DNA of 64,000 nt from Desulfotruncus arcticus DSM 17038 (GTDB taxonomy: Bacteria; Bacillota; Desulfotomaculia; Desulfotomaculales; Desulfallaceae). Both the position numbers and the translations under genes were made by a program. Below are positions 1 through 8,553 of the stretch, one piece after another. The notes below the pieces were generated by a model. It saw only the letters and a program-made list of their open reading frames with translations. It did no database searches and was not told the DNA's origin. The first letter of the stretch is position 1. The number at the start of each line of letters is the position of its first letter. The stretch is taken from assembly GCF_900113335.1 (NCBI RefSeq), contig NZ_FOOX01000018.1, forward strand, positions 1 through 64,000, written 5' to 3'.

Positions 1-920
1 GTAAATAAATTCATAAATTTGGCGATCAACACACCGCCTGCCGTAGCAAAGGCAAAGGCCACGACGCCCATAATGAACACGCCGATGGTTTTCCAGGTTA
101 AAAACACCTCCGCCGTCATGGTGGAACCAACAGCCACGCCCAGCAGGATGGTAACAATATTCATTAACTCGTTGCGGCTGACGTTGGTCAGCCTTTCCAC
201 CACGCCGCTCTCCATAAACAAATTGCCCAGCATGAACATGGCAATCAAGGGAGCCGACTTGGGAACCAGCAGCATGACAACAATTGAGGCAAGCAGCGGA
301 AAAACAATTTTTTCCGTTTTGCTGACCACCCTCATTTGGGTCATTACCATGGCCCGCTCTTGTTTGGTGGTCAACAGTTTGGCAATGGGCGGGATGATTA
401 TAGGCACCAGCGCCATGTAAGAATAGGCCGCCACCGAAACCGCGCCCATCATGTGCGGGGCCAGGTTGGCCGAAAGAAAAATAGAAGTGGGACCGTCCGC
501 TCCACCAATAATACCGATACAGGCCGCCTCGTTGACAGTGAAACCCAGCAGCAGCGCCCCGAAAAATGCCGAATATACGCCCAACTGGGCCGCCGCCCCC
601 AGCAGCAGTGTCTTGGGATTGCCAATCACCGGGGCGAAATCCGTCATGGCGCCCAACCCAAGGAAAATCAACGGCGGTATTAACTCGGTTTCAATACCAT
701 AGTGATAAAAGATATAAAATAGGCCACCCTCTTCTAAAAGGCCGGTAAGAGGGAAATTGGCCGCAAATATGCCGAACCCGATGGGAATCAAAAGCAGCGG
801 CTCAACCCCCTTGGCAATGGCCAGGTAAAAGAGGACAAAGGCAATCAGCCACATCGCAATGTTGCCCAGGGTTAAACTCATAACCCCAATTCCGCTAAAA
901 ATATCTACCAACTGACCCAA
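1..920 (-). CDS. Na+-translocating decarboxylase beta subunit (OadB/MmdB/GcdB family), 3' part outside window
   Basis: Translating the minus strand from a TTG at 920 gives an uninterrupted, very hydrophobic protein that runs off the left edge (about 306 residues seen). It has many membrane segments and the family hallmark GGADGPTSIF, part of the Na+/carboxylate channel of oxaloacetate, methylmalonyl-CoA and glutaconyl-CoA decarboxylases. The TTG is preferred because GAGGAGGAAAGG lies just upstream; an ATG at 881 is the alternative. In these pumps the beta subunit decarboxylates carboxybiotin and exports Na+. A gamma/delta-like small subunit lies directly upstream and a carboxyltransferase about 3.6 kb upstream. 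No biotin carrier is seen here and it may lie beyond the edge. The substrate cannot be read from this subunit. Confidence 0.9.
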   Translation of the reverse strand, partial: MGQLVDIFSGIGVMSLTLGNIAMWLIAFVLFYLAIAKGVEPLLLIPIGFGIFAANFPLTGLLEEGGLFYIFYHYGIETELIPPLIFLGLGAMTDFAPVIGNPKTLLLGAAAQLGVYSAFFGALLLGFTVNEAACIGIIGGADGPTSIFLSANLAPHMMGAVSVAAYSYMALVPIIIPPIAKLLTTKQERAMVMTQMRVVSKTEKIVFPLLASIVVMLLVPKSAPLIAMFMLGNLFMESGVVERLTNVSRNELMNIVTILLGVAVGSTMTAEVFLTWKTIGVFIMGVVAFAFATAGGVLIAKFMNLF

Positions 921-945
921 TGTCCTTTCCTCCTCTTCTAAAAAG

Positions 946-1089
946 CTACGCCTTTTGCTGCTTTTTTTGAGTCTGGCTGTTGACAATTTTACCGGAAACC
1001 TGAACGGTTACCATAAGCACAGCCAGCACCGCAAAAACAGACAGAATACCCGACAGGGCCACTGATGTGGCCGCTTCCCAATCAACCAT
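946..1089 (-). CDS. small OadG/MmdD-type membrane subunit of Na+-pump decarboxylase
   Basis: A 47-residue protein with one transmembrane helix at about residues 7-32 and a polar lysine/glutamine-rich tail. This fits the OadG (PF04277-like) small subunit, which anchors the carboxyltransferase to the beta subunit. The frame is open further upstream to 1146, but an ATG at 1089 follows GGGGAGGT at proper spacing and begins MVDWEAAT, a normal start for the family. It is shorter than OadG (about 80 residues or more) and lacks the C-terminal Zn-binding tail of oxaloacetate decarboxylase. It lies 25 bases before the beta subunit gene in the same operon. Confidence 0.75.
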   Translation of the reverse strand: MVDWEAATSVALSGILSVFAVLAVLMVTVQVSGKIVNSQTQKKQQKA

Positions 1090-1229
1090 TCTTTTACCTC
1101 CCCGCCACAATATTTTGTAACTATCCAGTCCAATATCGAAAGTCAATTAATCAACCTTCGACCTTGGACTTAAATATATAATCTGGACTTTCGTTGAGGC
1201 GGAAGAACTCTCCCCAAGTTACCGGAAAA

Positions 1230-1784
1230 TCACCCTCCCGCATCAACGGAAATGCTAACCGGTTTGATAGCCTGTTTGTATAACAATGCCCTCCGATAAT
1301 AGGCTTCATTAATATCCATGGTACGCTGTTTTTCTTCCTCGGTAACCGCCCTGATAATTTTAGCCGGCACACCTATGGCCAAAACATTGGCAGGTATTTC
1401 CTTTCCCTCGGGTACCAGGGAACCGGCGCCGATTATTGCCCCCTCCCCTATAACCGCCCTGTTTAATATAATGGCTCCCATGCCGATAAAAGCGCCATCG
1501 TTGATTTTGCAGCCGTGTAATATGGCACTATGACCAATAGTGACATAGTTGCCTACGTCGACATCCAAACTTATTGGTCTTTCTGCGCCGTGTAAAACAC
1601 AACCGTCCTGTATGTTTGTTTGGCGCCCCACTTTAATATTGGACACATCGCCACGTAACACGCAGTTATACCAAATGCTCGCTCCCACATCTATGCTTAC
1701 CCTGCCAATAATGAAAACTCCCGGGGCGATAAACGTTTTACCGGCAATAGAAGGTTTGTGCGGGCCAAAAGAATAACAGATCAT
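1230..1784 (-). CDS. gamma-carbonic-anhydrase-like hexapeptide-repeat protein
   Basis: This 184-residue left-handed beta-helix protein has repeated [IV]G-x4 hexapeptides across residues 12-145. Three histidines sit at the Zn-binding positions of the CaiE/PaaY/YrdA group (VLHGAE, IGHSAILHG). The start ATG follows GAGGTGAATTTCT. Family members hydrate CO2 or act as thioesterase-like or chaperone-like partners in CoA pathways. Here the gene sits between a ferredoxin-dependent oxidoreductase and a decarboxylase, both of which release or use CO2/bicarbonate, so CO2/bicarbonate exchange is a reasonable inference. Transferase activity cannot be excluded from sequence alone. Confidence 0.85.
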   Translation of the reverse strand: MICYSFGPHKPSIAGKTFIAPGVFIIGRVSIDVGASIWYNCVLRGDVSNIKVGRQTNIQDGCVLHGAERPISLDVDVGNYVTIGHSAILHGCKINDGAFIGMGAIILNRAVIGEGAIIGAGSLVPEGKEIPANVLAIGVPAKIIRAVTEEEKQRTMDINEAYYRRALLYKQAIKPVSISVDAGG

Positions 1785-1795
1785 AGAAATTCACC

Positions 1796-2056
1796 TCAGC
1801 GGTTGCGCACTTTTTTAATCCGTTCAATATGGATAGCGCAATCCGGGCATGTTGTTTCGCATATTGCGCAGCCGGTGCATTCTTTTTCACCATGCCCGGT
1901 TTCAACGCTGGGAGTCCCGTATACACCCAGTACCTGTGACCACCCCAGGGTATGCGCAGGACATTTTTCAATGCATAATCCACAACCCTTGCATAATCCG
2001 GGGAATATATAGAATATCGCTTTTTCAGATTCATTTTTGATATAGCCTAAGCCCAT
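1796..2056 (-). CDS. 2[4Fe-4S] ferredoxin, delta subunit of 2-oxoacid:ferredoxin oxidoreductase
   Basis: A small protein of about 86 residues with two CxxCxxCxxxCP motifs, one near residue 22 (CKGCGLCIEKCP) and one near residue 60 (CTGCAICETTCP). This is a bacterial-type double-cubane ferredoxin. The start ATG at 2056 is well spaced from GGAGGAGG; a TTG at 2062 is too close to it. It follows the gamma subunit gene with a 29-base gap and matches the KorD/VorD delta subunit, which passes electrons from the ThDP/[4Fe-4S] core to soluble ferredoxin. Confidence 0.88.
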   Translation of the reverse strand: MGLGYIKNESEKAIFYIFPGLCKGCGLCIEKCPAHTLGWSQVLGVYGTPSVETGHGEKECTGCAICETTCPDCAIHIERIKKVRNR

Positions 2057-2085
2057 TCTCAAAAACCTCCTCCAAGGTTATCATT

Positions 2086-2649
2086 CTAAATGGCTCGCTC
2101 TACAAGTTGCATCCCCCTCTGAAGTGCCTGGAAGTTCAAAGCGCGCAGGTTGGGATCTTGTTCAAATTTGTGTCCCAGTTTTAGTTCCAGGGCATTCTTG
2201 GCATCGTTTTCATTTATCACACCGGTGGCTTTAATAACCGCTCCAAGTATGATGACGTTGAAAACGCGCGGGTGAAGCTCTGTCCTGGAAACTTCTACGG
2301 CCGGTATATTCAGTACTCTTTTGGCTTTTTGAGGCAAATAATTTTCAATGCCGGTTATACCGCTGTCGTAAACGAAGATTGTGTTTTCGTCCACGTACTG
2401 CTGCGTTCTAATTACCGCCCTGTCGCTCAGGGCAATCACTATGTCTCCTTTTTGAAATTTGGGGGCTCTGATCTGCTCATCGGCAATCTGTACAAAGGCG
2501 ATGGAAACCCCTCCCCTTTGCTCCACGCCAAAGTTGGGTATATATAACACTTCCCTGCCGTCTTCATGTGCCGCTTCGGTTATAATCGCAGCGACTGCCT
2601 GAACCCCCTGGCCTCCTTCACCTGCCAGCGCAATTTTAATCAAGCTCAT
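2086..2649 (-). CDS. 2-oxoacid:ferredoxin oxidoreductase, gamma subunit
   Basis: A 187-residue protein starting MSLIKIALAGEGGQGVQ, the classic N-terminus of the gamma domain (POR PF01558: GxGGQGV). This subunit binds the CoA nucleotide portion. It overlaps the beta subunit gene by four bases (ATGA-type junction), showing translational coupling. The family makes acyl-CoA plus CO2 from a 2-oxoacid, CoA and oxidised ferredoxin, or runs in reverse. Nothing in the gamma subunit distinguishes 2-oxoglutarate from branched-chain 2-oxoacids. Confidence 0.92.
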   Translation of the reverse strand: MSLIKIALAGEGGQGVQAVAAIITEAAHEDGREVLYIPNFGVEQRGGVSIAFVQIADEQIRAPKFQKGDIVIALSDRAVIRTQQYVDENTIFVYDSGITGIENYLPQKAKRVLNIPAVEVSRTELHPRVFNVIILGAVIKATGVINENDAKNALELKLGHKFEQDPNLRALNFQALQRGMQLVERAI

Positions 2650-3401
2650 TTTTGTTCCTCCTTTGCCGCAGGTGTTTTAATCTCTCCTACCGTAAAGTAT
2701 CTGGTCATCTCTTCTTCAACGTATTTCCAGGTATCTTGAGCATTCGTGCGCCAGTTGGTCGGGCAAGTGGATAAAACCTCGAGAAAAGAGAAACCGTTGT
2801 TTTCAATCTGGTTCTGCAAAGCCTTTTTCATCATTTGTTTTAACTGGCGCATATTGGCTACGGTTCCACGGGCGGCATACGCTCCTTCCCTCGTTATCGC
2901 GGCTACCATCTCCGGTCCCTGGGTGGGATATCCCGTTTCCTCAACATTTCTCCCGTAAGGACTGGTTTCAGTTTTTTGGTTGGGCAGGGTGGTAGGCGCC
3001 ATTTGCCCGCCGGTCATGCCATAATTGGTGTTGTTTACAAGTATGGCCACAATTTTTTCATTTCTGGTGGCCGCGTTTACTAAATGCTGCGAGCCTATGG
3101 CATAGCCTCCTCCGTCCCCCATGTAGGCAATGCCTATGATATCGGGGTTGGCGCGCTTTAAGCCTGTAATAACCGGTGTGGTACGACCGTGGTGTGTTTG
3201 GACGATATCAACATCGAAAAAGTCCCAGGCCAGCAAAGAACACCCGATATCGCAACCTAATACCACCCTGTCCTGAATGCCTAACTCGTCAATGGCCATA
3301 CCCAGTGCCTTAAGGGCTAAACCGTGACCGCACCCCGGGCAAAATTTATGGGGCTTGCTTTCCTTGCGCCAGCACTTGGGCATTTGAGGCTTAATCGTCA
3401 T
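2646..3401 (-). CDS. 2-oxoacid:ferredoxin oxidoreductase, beta subunit (ThDP-binding)
   Basis: The protein shows the early CPGCGHG cluster motif and the ThDP/Mg2+ motif GDGGG followed by NNTNYGMTGGQ. At about 251 residues it has the usual length of a KorB-type beta subunit. The ORF is open to 3419, but the ATG at 3401 is used here because GGGGGGTG precedes it at fitting distance. This start overlaps the alpha stop codon by 11 bases. It forms the catalytic core with the alpha subunit. Confidence 0.92.
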   Translation of the reverse strand: MTIKPQMPKCWRKESKPHKFCPGCGHGLALKALGMAIDELGIQDRVVLGCDIGCSLLAWDFFDVDIVQTHHGRTTPVITGLKRANPDIIGIAYMGDGGGYAIGSQHLVNAATRNEKIVAILVNNTNYGMTGGQMAPTTLPNQKTETSPYGRNVEETGYPTQGPEMVAAITREGAYAARGTVANMRQLKQMMKKALQNQIENNGFSFLEVLSTCPTNWRTNAQDTWKYVEEEMTRYFTVGEIKTPAAKEEQK

Positions 3402-4506
3402 TAACCGCACCCCCCGCATATATTTGGACCACCCGTTCCACCAGTTCTTCGGATATGACGCCCATACCCGGCTTCAAAAGTGTTTCCACGGGTGTTGTAC
3501 AACCATATATGGCATCCCTGACGGTTCGGGCCAATTGTCCCAGGGCGGATTCAACAACCAGCAGCTTTTGGGCTTGCTTGGCTCTTGCATATAGCTGTTG
3601 GGTAGGAAACGGCCTCAATGTAATGGGCCGGAAATAACCCACTTTATATCCCTGCTCGCGCAGCTGCAGCATGGCTCCATAAGCGGCTCTACTTACAACA
3701 CCGTGTGCCACCAGGATTATCTCCGCATCTTCGATATTCTGCTCGTCATACTCGATAATTTCGGGAGCAATTGTTTCATAATTTTTTGCGGTGGACATAA
3801 TCACTTCGTACAGCTCTTCTTCGGTATTGTAGGTGTTCCTGATATGGGAAGGCGGGCGATCTACACCGGGAGTGCCCGGTTGGCCGAGAATCGGCTCGGT
3901 GGGAACCAATTCAATACCTCTGGCTTTCAGGTCATATATGGTAAGACCTTCCCTCATTTTCGCCTGGTAACCGTCTCCCAGAACGAAAGTGGGAAAACGG
4001 TATTTCCAGGCGGTATTGAAAGCTTTGATGGTATAATCAAACAAGTCCTGGTGCGATGATGTTGAATAAACGATCCGTAAGCCTTCCCCATTACCGCCGT
4101 AACAAGTTAAATTCAGTTCCTGCTGTGAATAAATCACTGTGGCGGTCGACGGGCCGCCCCGCTGTTGGATGATGATCACCATCGGCAAACGCATCATTTC
4201 GGCCATTGAAACAGGTTCCTGCATCAGGGTGTTCCCAGGCCCGGCTGTGGCGGTAAAAGCTCTCCTTCCCGCCAGCACTCCCCCAATGGTGGTAAAGCCG
4301 GCGGAAAGTTCGTCTTCAGTTTGCAGAAACTTTTTACCCGCCCTGGGAGCCAACCTGGTCCAGTAGTGCATGATTTCGTTTTGCGGTGTGATGGGATAAC
4401 CATACATAATGTCGGCTCCGGCTGCTATAGCCGCCCACGCGACCACCTCGTTGCCGGTAACAAATACTTTTTTTTCGCCTTCAATCATATTCTGAGCCAC
4501 ATACAT
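3391..4506 (-). CDS. 2-oxoacid:ferredoxin oxidoreductase, alpha subunit (KorA type)
   Basis: A 371-residue protein with the N-terminal pyrimidine-binding domain (KVFVTGNEVVAWAA, then AGADIMYGYPITPQNE) and a C-terminal transketolase-C-like domain. The split alpha/beta/gamma/delta arrangement and lengths match KorABGD (2-oxoglutarate) or Vor (branched-chain) enzymes rather than fused pyruvate oxidoreductase. SD GGAGG stands just before the ATG. It is co-transcribed with the upstream carboxyltransferase and ligase. In a CoA-ester island it may supply reduced ferredoxin, which the radical dehydratase activases need, or interconvert acyl-CoA plus CO2 with a 2-oxoacid; this role is inferred. Confidence 0.9.
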   Translation of the reverse strand: MYVAQNMIEGEKKVFVTGNEVVAWAAIAAGADIMYGYPITPQNEIMHYWTRLAPRAGKKFLQTEDELSAGFTTIGGVLAGRRAFTATAGPGNTLMQEPVSMAEMMRLPMVIIIQQRGGPSTATVIYSQQELNLTCYGGNGEGLRIVYSTSSHQDLFDYTIKAFNTAWKYRFPTFVLGDGYQAKMREGLTIYDLKARGIELVPTEPILGQPGTPGVDRPPSHIRNTYNTEEELYEVIMSTAKNYETIAPEIIEYDEQNIEDAEIILVAHGVVSRAAYGAMLQLREQGYKVGYFRPITLRPFPTQQLYARAKQAQKLLVVESALGQLARTVRDAIYGCTTPVETLLKPGMGVISEELVERVVQIYAGGAVNDD

Positions 4507-4530
4507 CCCTCCTTGCTCCTCTTTAATTAA

Positions 4531-6057
4531 TTAAAGAGGAATATTACCGTGTTTACGCCAGTGCAAATCCTCAAGTTTATCTTTTAACATGTTAAGGGCG
4601 CTAATTATCCTGGTCCTTGTTTCACCAGGCTCAATAACGTCATCCACGTGCTGCTTGAAACAAGCGTCGTATGGGTTGGCGAATTTATCCTGGTAATCTT
4701 GAATTAACTTTCTTTTTGTTTCGTCCGGGTTTGAGGATGACGATATCGTTTTTTTGAAGATTACATTAACCGCGCCTTCAGGCCCCATCACGGCAATTTC
4801 GGCCGTGGGCCAGCTTAAAACAAGATCCGCTCCCAGGTGCTTGCTGCACATGCCTATATATGCGCCCCCGTAAGCTTTTCTCAAAATAACCGTGATTTTG
4901 GGGACAGTTGCTTCTGAATAAGCGTATAACAATTTTGCGCCGTGCCTGATGATTCCCTTGTATTCTTCCTGGGTCCCCGGTAAATAGCCGGGAACATCAA
5001 CCAGTGTAACCAGCGGGATATTAAACGCATCACAGAGCCTGACGAACCGGGCGGCTTTGTCAGAGCTGTTGGAATCCAAAACTCCGGCCATGAATTCAGG
5101 CTGGTTCGCCAGTATCCCCACGCTTTGTCCGGCAAAATGGGCAAAACCCACCACAATATTTTTCGCATAATCAGCTTTGACTTCATAAAAGTCCCCGTTA
5201 TCTACCAGTGCGTTAATCAGTTGATGAACATTTAATGGCTGCCTGGGATCGTCAGGAACGATATCCGCGATGTCCAGCCCGCTGTTGATCGGATTCCTGA
5301 AGTCCACCTGAAGCGGCTTTTCTCTGTTATTCTGGGGTATATAGGTTAACAATTTTCTTATTTGCCCGATACATTCCTCAGGGCTGTCAACAAGAAAATC
5401 CGCGTTGCCCGAAACCCTGGTATGGATATCCGCGCCCCCCAATTGAGCCATGCTGACGTCTTCCCCCATCACTTCCTTGACAACACCCGGTCCGGTAATA
5501 AACATACAGGCATCTTTGACGATATAAATAAAATCCGTTATGGCGGGGGAATAAACAGCCCCTCCGGCACAAATGCCCATAATAGCGGTAATTTGCGGTA
5601 TAACGCCGGAATACCGGGTATTTCTTAAAAAGATACCCCCATACCCGGCCAACGCATCCGTACCCTCTTGTATTCTTGCCCCTGCTGAATCACATAAGCC
5701 CACAATGGGGGCGCCCGCCTTGGCTGCCAGATCCATGATATGCCAAATTTTTTTGGCGTGGGCCAGGCCGAGCGAGCCGCCCAACACGGAGAAATCCTGG
5801 GCGTAAACAAAAACCGGACGTTCTAGAATATTACCGTACCCGGTAACCACACTATCCCCCAGGGCGCCCTTGTTTTCCATGCCGAAATCGGTACAACGGT
5901 GCTTGACAAACATATTGATTTCAACAAAAGTACCCGGGTCCATTAGTTTATTACACATTTCACGCGCGGTCATTTTTCTGGCCGCAGATGAACTGCCCCG
6001 GTCCGACAAAGCCTGTTCCTTTAAAGATTGGAAATGTTTTAAAACTTTATTTTGCAT
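4531..6057 (-). CDS. acyl-CoA carboxyltransferase (MmdA/PccB family)
   Basis: A 508-residue biotin-dependent carboxyltransferase with N- and C-terminal crotonase-like halves. Typical motifs are seen: VVTGYGNILERPVFVYAQDF, SAGARIQEG, GGGAVYSP-type oxyanion glycines (CAGGAVYS) and the C-terminal GGAYIGMCSKHLGAD. Length and motifs fit methylmalonyl-CoA decarboxylase alpha or the propionyl-CoA carboxylase beta subunit, not the longer glutaconyl-CoA decarboxylase alpha. With OadB- and OadG-like genes downstream in the same run it most simply forms a membrane Na+-pumping malonyl-type CoA decarboxylase. The exact acyl group is unknown; a branched malonyl-CoA is possible because the mutase keeps a carboxylate-binding arginine. 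Confidence 0.9.
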   Translation of the reverse strand: MQNKVLKHFQSLKEQALSDRGSSSAARKMTAREMCNKLMDPGTFVEINMFVKHRCTDFGMENKGALGDSVVTGYGNILERPVFVYAQDFSVLGGSLGLAHAKKIWHIMDLAAKAGAPIVGLCDSAGARIQEGTDALAGYGGIFLRNTRYSGVIPQITAIMGICAGGAVYSPAITDFIYIVKDACMFITGPGVVKEVMGEDVSMAQLGGADIHTRVSGNADFLVDSPEECIGQIRKLLTYIPQNNREKPLQVDFRNPINSGLDIADIVPDDPRQPLNVHQLINALVDNGDFYEVKADYAKNIVVGFAHFAGQSVGILANQPEFMAGVLDSNSSDKAARFVRLCDAFNIPLVTLVDVPGYLPGTQEEYKGIIRHGAKLLYAYSEATVPKITVILRKAYGGAYIGMCSKHLGADLVLSWPTAEIAVMGPEGAVNVIFKKTISSSSNPDETKRKLIQDYQDKFANPYDACFKQHVDDVIEPGETRTRIISALNMLKDKLEDLHWRKHGNIPL

Positions 6058-6074
6058 ATTAATCTCCCTTTGGC

Positions 6075-7646
6075 TTAGATCATTCGCTCCTGCCCTTCCC
6101 AGTAAGGCTTCTTCACCAAGCGCTTCAGAATTTTGCCTGTGGCGGTACGTGGAAAATCATCCCTGAATTCGATGGAACGGGGAGTCTTAAACCCGGCCAG
6201 GTGCTGTTTACAGTAAGACAGCAGTTCCTCTTCCGTGGCTTGGATGCCCTCTTTAATTATTACCAGCGCTTTAACCACTTCCCCCCACTGTTCGTGCGGA
6301 ACACCGATTGCCGTAACCTCTGAAACGGCAGGGTGTTTGATAATCACTTCCTCGATTTCCGCCGGGTAAACATTTTCCCCTCCGCTGATGATCATGTCAT
6401 GCTTTCTGTCAACCAGGTAATAATAACCTTCCGTATCAAAGTAAGCCATATCTCCGGCCGTTGACCATTCGCCGTTAATTGCTTCCCTTGTCTTTTTAGG
6501 ATCCTTGTAATAACCGATAAAGGCCGAGGGGGCCTTGGCCCAGAGTACCCCAACTTCATTGGGTTTGGTGACTACCTGCTGATTCTCGTCGATAAGTTTT
6601 ATTTCAATGCCGGGATTGGGTTTTCCAATGCTCCGGACTTTTCTCATCTGGTCCTTGTGGCGCAGAGTGGTAAGAGCGCCTGTTTCCGTTGATCCGTAAC
6701 CTTCACTGAACCGGGCGTTACTAAAAAACTTTAATGCCGCTTCCTTGGTTTTGGTTAAAAGAGGAGCGGAAGAGGAACCCACCGAAGTCAGCGAATCCAT
6801 GTTATACTTATTTTTAATTTCTCCCGGCAGTTCAAGTATTCTTGTGATCATTGTGGGGACCATGGAAGTTGTGGTCACTTTTTCCCGGTCAATAATCTGC
6901 AGCACATTCTCAGGTTTAAATTTGCCTGACGGGAAAATAACATTGGTCCCGCCAAACCAGTAAGTTATCAATGTGGCCCAGATACTGTTGGAGTGGCAAA
7001 TCGGCATGATGGCCAAAAAGGCTCTCTGGGTCAAGTCAACCCCCTGCCTGTTGGCATTGCGCACCAGGGCGTTTTTTATAACTTCCAGAGTACCCCTGGT
7101 TTGAATCATGGCTCCCTTGGGGAATCCCGTGGTACCCGAAGTGTAACCAAGATAGAATAAATCTTCTTCACTTTGTTCCACGTAGGGTTCATGATCCGGC
7201 ATACCAGTAAGAATGTCCTCGTAATTATGCAAGCCTTCGGTTTCTGCACCGTCGTCACCGACTACGTAACAATTGCCTGCGACATTGGGAGTTCTCCCGG
7301 CGTCAAAGTCTTTTACAAATTCAGGACCGATAAATAACGCTTTAGATTCAGAATTGTTGATGATATAATTACGTTCGTTGGGCACCAACCTGAAATTAAT
7401 CGGTACTGAAACTACTCCGATACGGGCAAAAGCATGGTAAAGCTCAAGGAATTCAATACAGTTGTACAGGATAATGGATACTTTGTCGCCCCGTTTAAAG
7501 CCCCTCTTTAGCAGGCCATGAGCTAAGCGATTGGCTCTGGTGTTTAATTCGGAGTAAGTCAGTCTTTTTTCTTCAAAAACAACAGCGGTCTTATCGGGGT
7601 AGCGCCAGGAATTAATACGTAGCCCGTCCGCTAGGTTCATTGTCAA
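6075..7646 (-). CDS. AMP-forming acyl-CoA synthetase
   Basis: A 523-residue class I adenylate-forming enzyme with P-loop-like YTSGTTGFPKGAM, the AMP motif EGYGSTETGA, the hinge region DRKHDMIISGGENVYP and the catalytic C-terminal lysine in TATGKILKR. It activates a carboxylic acid to its CoA ester with ATP. Specificity is not readable; in this cluster the substrate could be a short branched acid or the acid form of an intermediate. It starts 17 bases after the stop of the degenerate dehydrogenase-like gene and 17 bases before the carboxyltransferase gene, so it belongs to the same transcript. Confidence 0.9.
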   Translation of the reverse strand: MTMNLADGLRINSWRYPDKTAVVFEEKRLTYSELNTRANRLAHGLLKRGFKRGDKVSIILYNCIEFLELYHAFARIGVVSVPINFRLVPNERNYIINNSESKALFIGPEFVKDFDAGRTPNVAGNCYVVGDDGAETEGLHNYEDILTGMPDHEPYVEQSEEDLFYLGYTSGTTGFPKGAMIQTRGTLEVIKNALVRNANRQGVDLTQRAFLAIMPICHSNSIWATLITYWFGGTNVIFPSGKFKPENVLQIIDREKVTTTSMVPTMITRILELPGEIKNKYNMDSLTSVGSSSAPLLTKTKEAALKFFSNARFSEGYGSTETGALTTLRHKDQMRKVRSIGKPNPGIEIKLIDENQQVVTKPNEVGVLWAKAPSAFIGYYKDPKKTREAINGEWSTAGDMAYFDTEGYYYLVDRKHDMIISGGENVYPAEIEEVIIKHPAVSEVTAIGVPHEQWGEVVKALVIIKEGIQATEEELLSYCKQHLAGFKTPRSIEFRDDFPRTATGKILKRLVKKPYWEGQERMI

Positions 7647-7663
7647 TCCCTCCTCAGCACTTC

Positions 7664-8497
7664 TTAATATAAAGAATCAGTGTATTCATAAAAACCGCGC
7701 CCTGTTTTACAGCCCAACCGGTTTAATTGAATATACTTGTAAAATAACCGGCAGGGATAAAACTTGCCGTCACCGGTACTCTTGTATAATTTTTCAAGTA
7801 AGTTCAGGCACTCATCCAATCCGATCAAGTCGGCCAGCGCCAGTGGACCGACAGGCATATTGGGGCCCAGGGTCATTAATGAATCTATCTCTTTTTCGTT
7901 GGCCATCCCCAGCATTAAAAAGTACGCTGCCTCGTTAATCATCGGCATAATCACTTGGTGCAAAATAGGAGTTGAAAAGTCAGAAAATTCAATGATTTTC
8001 TGATCATAAATATCGTTCAACAAGCCCTTTACTTTAAGCATTGTTTCATCAGAAGTGGCCACAGTCTTGATGATTTCTATTACATCACCCTGCGCATCCA
8101 GGTTCAGCCCGGCAACTTTGGCGGGCCTTTTTGTCTCTGCGGCTATCAGCGTTAAGTTGCATGTAAAACTGTTGGTTACAAAAACAGTATCCGCCGGGCA
8201 TAAGTAATCTAAATACTTAAATAATTTTTTCTTGAACTCCAATGTTTCTTTGGTGCAATCAATTACAATATCGGCCTTCTGAAAACCATGGCTATAGCTT
8301 GAACTTTTTTTGCCCGTCTTGTGCAAACCGTGACGATAACCCTTTTTTGCCGGATCGTGATATTGTTCAATTATTTTCTGTATATTGCCGTCGCTTATGT
8401 TTATAGCATTAGTGGTAATATTGCTTTTAGCCGCTTCATTGGCCAAAGTTTGACCAACAATATTGTCATAAAGTATCGCTGCGCATTTTAATAACAA
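7664..8497 (-). CDS. 3-hydroxyacyl-CoA dehydrogenase homologue with degenerate active site
   Basis: The protein (about 277 residues) aligns along the whole length of short-chain 3-hydroxyacyl-CoA dehydrogenase and is clear in the C-terminal half (GPLALADLIGLD, KTGRGFYEY). Key elements are changed. The N-terminal GxGxxG NAD loop reads YDNIVG. The catalytic His of HFFNP is Asn (GLNLDAQ). The Asn of that motif is gone, and the later Asn of VNR is replaced (ILHQ). The glutamate of the His-Glu pair is kept (VIEIIKT). TTG at 8497 is chosen because TGGAGG lies 8 bases upstream. It is intact and in an operon, so it is probably a functional non-dehydrogenase or regulatory subunit rather than decay. 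Confidence 0.75.
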   Translation of the reverse strand: MLLKCAAILYDNIVGQTLANEAAKSNITTNAINISDGNIQKIIEQYHDPAKKGYRHGLHKTGKKSSSYSHGFQKADIVIDCTKETLEFKKKLFKYLDYLCPADTVFVTNSFTCNLTLIAAETKRPAKVAGLNLDAQGDVIEIIKTVATSDETMLKVKGLLNDIYDQKIIEFSDFSTPILHQVIMPMINEAAYFLMLGMANEKEIDSLMTLGPNMPVGPLALADLIGLDECLNLLEKLYKSTGDGKFYPCRLFYKYIQLNRLGCKTGRGFYEYTDSLY

Positions 8498-8553
8498 TTT
8501 CAAAACCTCCAAACACAGCGAATTTCCAATTTACCACCTGTTCCGAGATTCAG

